The notes below the pieces were generated by a model. The model did not search any database. It was not told the DNA's origin and saw only the letters and a list, made by a program, of their open reading frames with translations. DNA of 33,863 nucleotides, from NCBI GenBank assembly GCA_001564275.1, contig LKND01000030.1, positions 1-33,863 of the forward strand, read 5' to 3'. The position numbers and the translations under genes are program-made. Of the stretch, positions 23,538-31,190 are shown piece after piece (positions within the stretch are counted from its first letter, which is position 1; every line of letters starts with the position of its first letter). This DNA comes from Natrialbaceae archaeon Tc-Br11_E2g14. GTDB taxonomy: Archaea; Halobacteriota; Halobacteria; Halobacteriales; Natrialbaceae.

Positions 23538-24365
23538 ATGGATATGAATGTGGGCCAGAACCGTGACGTCAAGACCGTCCTGAAGGACGTCCTCAGCACC
23601 GCCTCCGATCGGGAAATTACGTTTCTCGCCGCGGGGTTTGCGTACTTTGCGTTCGTGTCGCTGTTCCCGATGGTACTGTTGGCACTGGTCGCCGGATCGT
23701 TCATCGGCGGCGAGCGCGTCGCGGAACGGCTCGTCGTGATCGCTGGTGATTTCCTGCCCGATGCGGGCGAGGACCTGTTGCTCGAGGTGCTCACCACGGA
23801 GGCCGGGCGTGCTGAGGCCACGGTCCTCGCCCTGGGGGTCTCGACGTGGGGTGCCCTGAAGGTGTTTCGCGGGCTCAGCCTAGCGTTCGATCAGGTGTAC
23901 GATACCGTTCCCGACGACTCACTTGTCGAGCAACTCCGCGATGCACTCACCGTGTTTCTCTCGGTGATCCTCGCGTTGCTGTTGATGATCGTCCTCGGTG
24001 GAGTCATCGGTATGGCGGCTGGAGAGATACCGATGGGGTGGCTCCTGGGCTGGCTGGCGTTGCTGGGCGGGCTCGTCCTCGTCTTTCTCCCCATGTATTA
24101 CGTGTTGCCACCAATTGCCATCTCGCTTCGGGAGGCCACACCGGGTGCCGTCTTCGCCGCGTTCGGCTGGGTGCTTCTCCAGCTCGGGTTTCAGGTGTAC
24201 GTCGCCAACGCCGGCCAGTACGAGGCGTATGGTGCGATCGGGGCCATCTTGCTGTTCGTCACCTGGCTCTACTTCGCCGGAATTCTCATCCTCCTTGGCA
24301 CGGTGATCAACGTCGTGCTGGGGCGTCACGACCACACGAAAGAGGCGGCTTCGGATGCGGAGTGA
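23538..24365 (+). CDS. YihY/BrkB-family (UPF0761) membrane protein
   Basis: This 275-residue polytopic protein has about six hydrophobic helices. The YihY pattern is ITFLAAGFAYFAFVSLFPMVLLALV, STWGALKVFRGLSLAFDQVYD and IGAILLFVTWLYFAGILILLGTVINVVLG. The transported or processed substrate is unknown for the family. ATG codons at 23538 and 23544 are both possible; GACATACTC, 25-30 nt upstream, fits either. Repeat copy E lies upstream of its promoter. Confidence 0.88.
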   Translation: MDMNVGQNRDVKTVLKDVLSTASDREITFLAAGFAYFAFVSLFPMVLLALVAGSFIGGERVAERLVVIAGDFLPDAGEDLLLEVLTTEAGRAEATVLALGVSTWGALKVFRGLSLAFDQVYDTVPDDSLVEQLRDALTVFLSVILALLLMIVLGGVIGMAAGEIPMGWLLGWLALLGGLVLVFLPMYYVLPPIAISLREATPGAVFAAFGWVLLQLGFQVYVANAGQYEAYGAIGAILLFVTWLYFAGILILLGTVINVVLGRHDHTKEAASDAE

Positions 24366-24387
24366 GCGAGGGGTGTCTTGACCTCCT

Positions 24388-24407
24388 CCCACGGCTGAAG
24401 CCGTGGG
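24388..24407 (-). mobile_element. Orphan IS1341-type right-end hairpin
   Basis: CCCACGGC-TGAA-GCCGTGGG lies between the YihY gene and the gap repeat. On the minus strand the context is GGAAGCCCACGGC...GTGGGAGGAGGTC, matching the right end at 441-470 (GGAAGCCCACGAC...GTGGGAGAAGTC). No tnpB or left end is visible beside it. In its minus-strand frame a few codons still read GSPRLQPWE, like the end of a TnpB. It may be a remnant or a solo guide-RNA end. Confidence 0.7.
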
Positions 24408-24542
24408 CTTCCGCTAGCACTCGGTCATTGGCGCCGGTCGCCCCACCGCGCCCCCGGCCGTGCCTGGTGTCACGTCTCGGATGCCCGTCCTCGAGCGAGG
24501 GGGCTGAACCGTCGTGGTGAGACGGCCTGCTGTCGTCGCGTT

Positions 24543-24590
24543 CCGGTGATTACCGACCGGGTGTGGTGAACACCGGCAAACATATCAGCG
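24543..24590. repeat. Dispersed intergenic repeat family 1, copy F (partial)
   Basis: CCGGTGATTACCGACCGGG is followed by TGTGGTGAACACCGGCAAAC and CATATCAGC. Only the central part of the family is recognisable; the outer ATACGG/CCGTAT arms are absent. Confidence 0.5.
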
Positions 24591-24611
24591 ATCCCGGGAG
24601 TCGATGGCCGT

Positions 24612-24947
24612 TCACGACCCCTCCAGCACCCGCAGCCGATAGCCTTCGAGGGTAGTGGCATCGGTCACACGGTCGGCCGCTATTGCAGCGTCGAGCAGTT
24701 CCGCGACGAACTCCTTGGGGACCTCGAGACCGATGAAGTCAGTCCCGTCACGGCCGGTGGTCAACCGAGCCATCGTTCGAGTGGTGCCGTCGTCGTTGTA
24801 GATGCTCCCAACGCGTTCGTCGTCTCGAATGAAGCGAAGAGTCACGTCGGTGGGTTCGATGCTGTCGAAATTCACCTCGAACACGCGATCGGTATCCTCG
24901 AAGCGTGCGAGCATCCGCCCGTTGTGTTCGACGATAGTCGTCTCCAT
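24612..24947 (-). CDS. Hypothetical small acidic protein
   Basis: This 111-residue soluble, acidic protein begins METTIVEHNGRMLARFEDTD with a beta-rich first half and ends with a helix and a short strand (YRLRVLEG). I do not recognise the family. The TATA CTTATAG (24969-24975, minus strand) is 25 nt before the ATG at 24947. This supports that start; the frame stays open further upstream to 25214 without a plausible promoter. Confidence 0.65.
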   Translation of the reverse strand: METTIVEHNGRMLARFEDTDRVFEVNFDSIEPTDVTLRFIRDDERVGSIYNDDGTTRTMARLTTGRDGTDFIGLEVPKEFVAELLDAAIAADRVTDATTLEGYRLRVLEGS

Positions 24948-25259
24948 GGACTCACTACGGGTTCGACGCTTATAGACACGAGACCCGCTGTCACTCGTGG
25001 CCGTCGGTGATCCGTGTCTCTGTGTGAGGGGTTCCCCACGTTGATTTGATCTTCGTTCCACTGTACGAACCGATCCATCGCCGAGAGCAGGATTCAATCG
25101 GTGAGTGGGCAGGAGTCCACTGATCGGGTGTATCGGAGGCTGTGCCGTCAGGGGCCGACGGATCAACCGCAGCGATAGCCTCACACCCGGTTCGATGGCG
25201 GTTTTTTCCACCACCTCGACAGAGAACGCTTATGCCGACGCGACACACAAGACCCACCC
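24948..25259. other. Divergent promoter gap
   Basis: The interval carries one promoter at each end (CTTATAG for the minus-strand gene, CTTATG at 25229-25234 for the plus-strand gene). The middle 220 bp contains no gene, repeat or RNA fold I can support. Confidence 0.55.
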
Positions 25260-26129
25260 ATGACCGACGGCAACCCGGAGGGGGGCGAACCGGACGAAGC
25301 GGACGGACCGGGCGGCGGCCCAACACGCGTCGTCTCGAGCCGGAGCGTCGACGATATCCTCGAGTCACTCGAGAAGACCGACGATTCGAGCGATCTCGAG
25401 GCCGAGGCCGACTCAGGGGCGGACGCCGTCGACGCCGCCGCGACTGCTAGGGCGGGAGACAGAACGGACGGTCAACTCGAAGCTGACTCGACGGCCGCAG
25501 TCGACTCAGGAACGGTGCCACAGGAGGACGACGATGTCTCCACGGACGATCGGGATGACGGACCAGCGGCTGGATCCACAGCCACTGATTCGTCGCCGCA
25601 GGCGGACGACACTCCATCGAGCGATCCAGTTGCGAGGGCCGAAACGCCGACTGGTGATGGGGAGTACAATTCCGAGCCCCGGGGGTCGGAGGCCGCCGCG
25701 GCAGATGAGACCGGTCCTGACGACGAGGCGATCGCCGACCACGCCGACCTGGCTCTCGAGGAGCGTGTCCAGGCGGGAACGGTCACCGGCGCGGACGTGC
25801 GCGCTGCCGAGGCAGGGGTCGGCCGAGCGTCGACGCCTGAGGTGGACGAGCTCGACCTCTCCCTCGACGACCTCGAGAACGATGTGAGCCCATTGGATGG
25901 CGCGCCATCGGACGACGACGGTCTGCTGGCCGGTGCGGGCGTCGGCTCCCAGGGATCGACCGGTTCAGGGGCTGAAAATGGGGGTGGGCCAACGGGGACG
26001 TTCGATGGGGGATCAACCGGTGATCAACCGGATGGTGCACCGTCAGCAACGGATGCCGATAGCTCGGAGGCGGACGACGAGGGTTCGGCAGGATTCCTCG
26101 CGCGGCTCAAACGGCTGATCTCCGAATGA
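25260..26129 (+). CDS. Highly acidic low-complexity haloarchaeal protein
   Basis: This 289-residue protein is mainly Asp/Glu/Gly/Ala/Ser/Thr. Short islands interrupt the low-complexity sequence: TRVVSSRSVDDILESLEKTD (22-41), ALEERVQAGTVTGADVRAAE, DELDLSLDDLEND, and a C-terminal basic amphipathic end GFLARLKRLISE. The arrangement (short conserved motifs in disorder, with an amphipathic terminal helix) suggests a linker or adaptor that touches a partner or the membrane. The function is unknown. A TATA lies about 28 nt upstream. Confidence 0.65.
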   Translation: MTDGNPEGGEPDEADGPGGGPTRVVSSRSVDDILESLEKTDDSSDLEAEADSGADAVDAAATARAGDRTDGQLEADSTAAVDSGTVPQEDDDVSTDDRDDGPAAGSTATDSSPQADDTPSSDPVARAETPTGDGEYNSEPRGSEAAAADETGPDDEAIADHADLALEERVQAGTVTGADVRAAEAGVGRASTPEVDELDLSLDDLENDVSPLDGAPSDDDGLLAGAGVGSQGSTGSGAENGGGPTGTFDGGSTGDQPDGAPSATDADSSEADDEGSAGFLARLKRLISE

Positions 26130-26218
26130 CCGGTCTGTTCTCCGAGTGACTGACCGTCGAATCCGGTCGTCGATTCCGCCTGAGCCAGGTTTTTGTCGAC
26201 TGCGTCCTTTGTACGTCC

Positions 26219-26551
26219 ATGGTAGACAGCGTCACTGTTCGGTACACGTGCCCCCACTGCGACGCGGTCGTCAGCCTCGAGCGCGCCCTGGACATGGCCG
26301 ACCGATCGGTGACGACTATCCGACAGCCGGGCTGGACGTACGAGACACCGTCAGCGGACTTGGAGACGCGGGAGGCCGCCGATGGCATCGCCTTCATCTG
26401 TGGTGAACAGCCGGTGACCGACCGAAACGGCGACCCGCTCGAGGGCTGCGGTCGGCCGTTTTACCTGAACTTCGTTCGTTTCGAACAGGGGGTCGAACTC
26501 GAGCCCGACCCGCCGACCTACGACGGGCCACGGTTCGACTTTCGCTCATAG
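26219..26551 (+). CDS. Zinc-ribbon-like protein of unknown function
   Basis: This 110-residue protein has a CPHC knuckle (11-14). Two further cysteines, in FICGEQP and EGCGRPFYLNF, could complete a zinc site. The C-terminal strand YLNFVRFEQGVELEP follows. I do not recognise the family. AGGTTTTTG lies about 28 nt upstream of the ATG. Confidence 0.68.
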   Translation: MVDSVTVRYTCPHCDAVVSLERALDMADRSVTTIRQPGWTYETPSADLETREAADGIAFICGEQPVTDRNGDPLEGCGRPFYLNFVRFEQGVELEPDPPTYDGPRFDFRS

Positions 26552-26650
26552 GCCCTGAGAAAGCGTGATCGGGCGCGCCGATCGAAATCCAGACACCGAC
26601 CTGGAATCGGGAGCACAACGCTTTTCGAGCGGCAGCGAGCATCCTCACCT

Positions 26651-27730
26651 ATGGACGAAGACACTGTTCTGGAGCGTCTCGCGACGGTCGAGGACCCCGA
26701 ACTCGGCGACGACATCGTCTCGCTCGGACTGGTCAACGACGTCACGGTCGTCGACGAGGACGCGCTCGAAATCGACCTGGCGCTGGGGGCCCCTTACTCG
26801 CCAACGGAGACCGCCATGGCGAGTGAGGTTCGGGACGTCCTCGCCGCCGAGGGAATCGAGGCTGATCTCTCGGCGAGCATTGCCGGCCGTGACGATTCGG
26901 GCCCCGACGGGGTGCTCCCGAACGTAAAGAACGTCATCGCCATCGCCTCGGGGAAGGGTGGCGTCGGTAAATCGACTGTCGCGGTCAACGTCGCGGCAGG
27001 GCTCTCGAGGATGGGTGCACAGGTCGGGTTGCTCGACGCCGACGTCTACGGCCCAAACGTTCCCCGGATGTTCGACGCGGATGAACCTCCGGTGGCGACC
27101 GCCGACGAGACGATGATCCCACCGGAAAAACACGGCGTCAAGCTCATGAGCATGGCGTTTTTGCTGGGCGAGGACGACCCCGTCATCTGGCGCGGCCCGA
27201 TGGTCCACAAGGTCATCACCCAGCTCACCGAGGACGTCGAGTGGGGCCACCTCGATTATCTCGTCGTCGACCTTCCGCCGGGAACCGGCGACACGCAACT
27301 GACGATGCTGCAGACGATGCCCGTCACCGGCGCCGTGATCGTTACGACGCCCCAGACGGTGGCCCTCGACGACGCCCGAAAGGGCCTCCAGATGTTCGCC
27401 CGTCACGATACCGTCGTTTTGGGAATCGCCGAGAACATGGCGACGTTCATCTGCCCGGACTGTGGTGGTGACCACGACATCTTCGGCGCTGGCGGGGGTA
27501 CCGAGTTCGCGGACACCCACGAACTGCCCTTCCTCGGCTCGATTCCCCTCGATCCTAGCGTCCGCGCGAACGGCGACGAGGGTCAACCGACCGTTCTCGA
27601 GGAGGACAGCGAGGCTGGCGAGGCGTTCCGCGAGTTGACCGCGTCCATCGCGAAAAATACCGGGATCGTCCACCGACGCTCGGTGTCCCAGGCGGCAGAC
27701 GCGCGGACTCCGCCAGCAGATTCGAGGTGA
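26651..27730 (+). CDS. Mrp/NBP35-family iron-sulfur carrier ATPase with MIP18 domain
   Basis: This 359-residue protein starts with a DUF59/MIP18 domain (about 1-75, VEDPELGDDIVSLGLVNDV). The P-loop domain follows: SGKGGVGKST (100-109), the DLPPGTGD motif (207-214) and the bridging CPDC (268-271) that holds a 4Fe-4S cluster between two protomers. It scaffolds and delivers clusters in the cytosol. The ATG at 26651 fits a TATA-like CGCTTTTCG 28 nt upstream. Its TGA overlaps the GTG of the next gene (GTGA), so the two are co-translated. Confidence 0.94.
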   Translation: MDEDTVLERLATVEDPELGDDIVSLGLVNDVTVVDEDALEIDLALGAPYSPTETAMASEVRDVLAAEGIEADLSASIAGRDDSGPDGVLPNVKNVIAIASGKGGVGKSTVAVNVAAGLSRMGAQVGLLDADVYGPNVPRMFDADEPPVATADETMIPPEKHGVKLMSMAFLLGEDDPVIWRGPMVHKVITQLTEDVEWGHLDYLVVDLPPGTGDTQLTMLQTMPVTGAVIVTTPQTVALDDARKGLQMFARHDTVVLGIAENMATFICPDCGGDHDIFGAGGGTEFADTHELPFLGSIPLDPSVRANGDEGQPTVLEEDSEAGEAFRELTASIAKNTGIVHRRSVSQAADARTPPADSR

Positions 27731-27984
27731 TTCCGGTGGCGAACACGGACCAGGAGGCCGAGGGGAGTGCCGATCGATTCGAGCCCGACCCCGAGCGGGT
27801 TGCCATGCTCCGAGCGATTGCCGACGACGTCCGGGGTGAGACAAGCGAGAGCAAGCAACTCGCCAACATCCTGTATCGCACCAGCGACCTCTACGACGAC
27901 CGGGAGGACACCTCGCCCGAGGAGATCGTCCGCAACGTTAAGTTTATCCTCGAGGTCGTCGAGCGCGGTGGTCTCGGCCGATAA
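27727..27984 (+). CDS. Small haloarchaeal protein coupled to the Mrp gene
   Basis: This 85-residue acidic helical protein includes ERVAMLRAIADDVRGETSESKQLANILYRTSDLYDDREDTSPEEIVRNVKFILEV. The GTG at 27727 overlaps the Mrp stop codon (GTGA). GTG at 27736 is an alternative. The translational coupling suggests a role with the Fe-S carrier, but that is inference. I do not recognise the family. Confidence 0.72.
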   Translation: MIPVANTDQEAEGSADRFEPDPERVAMLRAIADDVRGETSESKQLANILYRTSDLYDDREDTSPEEIVRNVKFILEVVERGGLGR

Positions 27985-28026
27985 CGGCCGACCAATCGCC
28001 GGTTCCCACACAGCTATCACCAAGCT

Positions 28027-29310
28027 GTGGACACATTCGCTGTGACCCGGTTTGCCAGCTTCCGGGGGTTCGATCGCGGAGTCTGGATCGTCGCCGTCGC
28101 CCGGTTCGTCAACGTCCTCGGCTCTGGGCTCGTCTACCCGTTTGCGACGCTGTATTTCCACCTCGAGGTGGGAATCCCGTTCACCCTCGTCGGAACGGGA
28201 CTGTTCGGCAACAGCGTCGGGCTCGCGGTCGGCACCCTCGTCGGCGGCCTGCTGGCCGATCGGTACGGGCGACGGCCAGTCATGATCGCCAGCATGGCAC
28301 TTGGGGCACCGGCACTCGCCACCTACGCCCTGGTGACGACCGCTCTGGAATTCATCATCGTCGCCACCCTGGCCGGTCTGGTGATGGGGCTCTTTACCCC
28401 GGCGAGCCAGGCAATGATCGCCGATCTGACGACCAACGATGCCCGCGAGCGGGCCTATGCCCTGCTCAAGGTTGCAAGCAACGCCGGATTCGGGATCGGC
28501 TTCGTACTCGGTGGCGTGATCTACGGCGTCACCCAGACTGGGGTCTTCGTCGCCAACGGAGCCACGAGCGCGGTCGTCGCCGTCGTTCTGTTCGTCGCCC
28601 TCGCTCCGTCGCCAGCACGGAACCGTCTCGACGGGGCCGATACCGACGCGGGCAACGCACACGGGACCGAACGCGGATCGATTCGCGAAACCCTCGAGAC
28701 GTGGGCCAGCGCTGTGACGCACCCGACGATCCTCGTGTTGGCCGTGTTGAACATCGGGTTCGCGATAATGTACGCCCAAATGAACTCGACGGTTCCAGTG
28801 CACGCGGAGACGACCTTCGACCTCACGAGCGAGCAACTGGGCACCCTCTTCGTGTTGAACCCGCTGGTCATCGTCCTGTTTCAGCTCCCCATCGTTGCCC
28901 GTCTCGCCCGCTGGCGACGGACCCGTGGACTCCTCCTCTCGGCGGCGTTCTGGGCGACGAGTTTCGTCGCGATCCTCGCCTCGTACGGTGCGCCCTGGGC
29001 CGTCGGCGTCGGTCTCGTGGGTGCGTTCCTCGTGCTTCGGACGCTGGGGGAGATCCTCCACGCGCCACTCATCACGGCAGTGGCGAGTGACGTCGGTCCG
29101 GCCACGTCGCGTGGGTCCCAACTGTCGATTCTCGAGGTGGCAAAGCGGCTTGGCTTCGGTATTGGACCCGTCCTCGGTGGTCTCTTCTTCGACTACGGCA
29201 TCGACCATCTGCTGTGGCCGCTACTGATTGTGGGCTGTGTCAGCATTGCGCTCGGGGTCCTCGCGCTCGAGCGACGGATGACGCCATCGCAGACCACGGC
29301 GACTGCGTGA
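28027..29310 (+). CDS. MFS transporter
   Basis: This 427-residue protein has about 12 membrane helices. The MFS motif A is in the second loop, GGLLADRYGRRPVM. The substrate cannot be read from the sequence. The GTG at 28027 is used because it precedes the first helix region directly; a GTG at 28042 is an alternative. No clear partner gene adjoins it. Confidence 0.85.
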   Translation: MDTFAVTRFASFRGFDRGVWIVAVARFVNVLGSGLVYPFATLYFHLEVGIPFTLVGTGLFGNSVGLAVGTLVGGLLADRYGRRPVMIASMALGAPALATYALVTTALEFIIVATLAGLVMGLFTPASQAMIADLTTNDARERAYALLKVASNAGFGIGFVLGGVIYGVTQTGVFVANGATSAVVAVVLFVALAPSPARNRLDGADTDAGNAHGTERGSIRETLETWASAVTHPTILVLAVLNIGFAIMYAQMNSTVPVHAETTFDLTSEQLGTLFVLNPLVIVLFQLPIVARLARWRRTRGLLLSAAFWATSFVAILASYGAPWAVGVGLVGAFLVLRTLGEILHAPLITAVASDVGPATSRGSQLSILEVAKRLGFGIGPVLGGLFFDYGIDHLLWPLLIVGCVSIALGVLALERRMTPSQTTATA

Positions 29311-29469
29311 GAGAGGTCGCATCCTCCACGCCCCGTCGACGACCGCCCCGTGTTGGGGCCCGTGACTCCAGCACTCCCCAGCAGGCGGAGACACGCTGAA
29401 ACGCCTACAGAACGGGATCTGCAGCCCGTCGCTCGAGACGGACCCTTTTTGATGTCGCCGCCCCGAGGG

Positions 29470-30132
29470 ATGGCTGTGGACGCGAATCAGCAATCGACGG
29501 CGAACCCGTTCGGCATGGACGAAGGGTGCACGAACTGCCCCGGCCTGTGTGAGCCCCGGACACAGGTGGTCCACGGCTACGGCGACGTCGGCGCGGACTT
29601 CCTGTTCGTGGGCGAGCGCCCCAGTGCTCGAGCGGATGCCGTCGGGATACCATTCCTTCGATCGACGGACGTGAACCAGGACGAGGGGTTCGCTGCGGAG
29701 GGCCTCTTTCGGCTCCTGCAGCGACTCGGCCTGTGTGCGAGCACGAGCGATCCCGCCGAACCGACGGTCACCAACGTCTACCTCACGAACCTGACCCGCT
29801 GTCGGGATCCCGAACGGCCGCCGACCGACGAGGAGATCGACACCTGCGAACCGTACCTCAACGCCGAAATCCGGATGATCAACCCCGAGATCATCGTGCC
29901 CGTGGGCGAACGCGCCCTCAAGGCGATCGCTCTCGAGTATACCACCACGCCGGCGGGCGACCTGGACCTCGAGCGGGATCACGCGACGACGATCAGGGGC
30001 CGTGGGTTCGAACTCGTACCGATGATCGAACCCACGGCACAGACCGACGACCAGCGACAGGCGTGGCTCGAGCACTTCGTCGAGTTGATGGCCTCGGACT
30101 ATCGCCAGACGAAGGGGCGACAGGAGCGGTAG
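29470..30132 (+). CDS. Uracil-DNA-glycosylase-like Fe-S protein (family 4/5 fold)
   Basis: This 220-residue protein has the Fe-S cysteine set C20-x2-C23, C111 and C126 (C111-x14-C126). Other family 4/5 UDG features are FLFVGERPSARADAVGIPF, TNLTRCRDPERPPTDEEI and VPVGERALKAI. The late motif, HPxP-like in the family, here reads IEPTAQ, so the histidine is replaced. Uracil removal is therefore uncertain and a divergent base specificity or inactive role is possible. The ATG at 29470 is the likelier of several starts. Confidence 0.8.
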   Translation: MAVDANQQSTANPFGMDEGCTNCPGLCEPRTQVVHGYGDVGADFLFVGERPSARADAVGIPFLRSTDVNQDEGFAAEGLFRLLQRLGLCASTSDPAEPTVTNVYLTNLTRCRDPERPPTDEEIDTCEPYLNAEIRMINPEIIVPVGERALKAIALEYTTTPAGDLDLERDHATTIRGRGFELVPMIEPTAQTDDQRQAWLEHFVELMASDYRQTKGRQER

Positions 30133-30219
30133 TGGCCAACCCAGTTGGTGACGCCACGCTCTCTAACCCACTCGGGGGTATCGACGTGCGCCGTCGCTCG
30201 AGACTGACAGCGGAGTCCG

Positions 30220-31041
30220 TCACTCGAGGCTGAGTCCCGCGTGCCAGCGGTCGACGCCGGCGTCTCGCTTGACCGCGTCCATCTTCGCGAGGAGGTGTGT
30301 AGCCAGCGTGGCGGTTTCGGCGGCCCGTGACTCGCCCTCGGTGCGGAACTCGCCGGTTACGCGGTTGGCGTACACCGAGCAGACGGCTCCGGCACGGAGA
30401 CCGTAGACGTTCGCGATGGTGAGCAAGGCGCTGGCCTCCATCTCGATATTCGCCACGTTCGCTGCCTGAAGTTCATCGACCAGACTGTCGGATCCAGCGG
30501 CCTCGAACCCCTCGAAACCGGGGCGTCCCTGACCGCTGTAGAACGAGTCGGCGCTCATCGTAATGCCAGTGTGATACTCGTATCCCAGCCGTTCGGCGGC
30601 GGCCACGAGGGCGCTGACGACCTCGTAGTCGGCCGTCGCCGGGTAATCCTCGCGGACGTACTCCGCGCTCGTGCCCTCCTGGCGGACCCCGCCGGTGGTG
30701 ATGACGAGGTCGCCAACGGCCATCTCCGCCTGGATAGCGCCACAGGAGCCGACGCGGATAAACGTATCACTGCCGACACGGGCGAGTTCCTCGACGGCAA
30801 TCGCCGCCGAGGGACCGCCGATGCCCGTCGAGGTGACAGAAATCGGCGTCCCCTCGTACGTTCCAGTCGCGGTTCGGTACTCCCGGTGATGGGCGCGCTC
30901 CTCGTACTCGTCCCAGTGGGCGACGATCTTCTCGATCCGCTCGGGATTGCCGGGGAGAAGGACCGTGTCGGCCACGTCCTCGGGCCCAACCTCGAGGTGA
31001 TACTGCACGTCGGCGTTCGGGTCTTCGCTGTCGCCGGTCAT
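30220..31041 (-). CDS. udp: Uridine phosphorylase
   Basis: This 273-residue protein belongs to the NP-1 nucleoside phosphorylase family, which converts uridine and phosphate to uracil and ribose-1-phosphate. Visible parts are TVLLPGNPERI, the GIGGPSAAIAVEELA turn, the phosphate-site FIRVGSCGAIQ and the late stretch NIEMEASALLTIANVYGL, which carries the ribose-contacting Glu. The TATA TATAAATA (31070-31077, minus strand) sits about 32 nt before the ATG at 31041. Confidence 0.92.
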   Translation of the reverse strand: MTGDSEDPNADVQYHLEVGPEDVADTVLLPGNPERIEKIVAHWDEYEERAHHREYRTATGTYEGTPISVTSTGIGGPSAAIAVEELARVGSDTFIRVGSCGAIQAEMAVGDLVITTGGVRQEGTSAEYVREDYPATADYEVVSALVAAAERLGYEYHTGITMSADSFYSGQGRPGFEGFEAAGSDSLVDELQAANVANIEMEASALLTIANVYGLRAGAVCSVYANRVTGEFRTEGESRAAETATLATHLLAKMDAVKRDAGVDRWHAGLSLE

Positions 31042-31069
31042 GGGGGCCTGAACGTTTGTCACGCCACCG

Positions 31070-31077
31070 TATAAATA
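31070..31077 (-). promoter_or_regulatory. TATA element for uridine phosphorylase
   Basis: TATTTATA on the minus strand, about 32 nt before the ATG at 31041, is the strongest TATA on this side of the gap. The divergent YcaO gene uses a separate T-tract (31163-31166). Confidence 0.65.
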
Positions 31078-31190
31078 CTGGACGGTCGCCACCGCGTCGG
31101 GCCGATGGCCGCTCTCGAGGCGAATCGCGTGACACGGAACGCGGAACCGGAGAGCGGGGCGCTTTTGCCCCCGCCGCGAGACGTGTCGGT

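Noticed and set aside
24948..25214. N-terminal extension of the 24612 protein
   Set aside because: The TATA at 24969-24975 would lie inside the coding region, and the added residues have a basic, shadow-like composition.
27974..27994. CGGCCG-ATAA-CGGCCG self-complementary string at the end of the 27727 gene
   Set aside because: Short arms, no T-tract and GC-rich context; weak as a terminator or operator.
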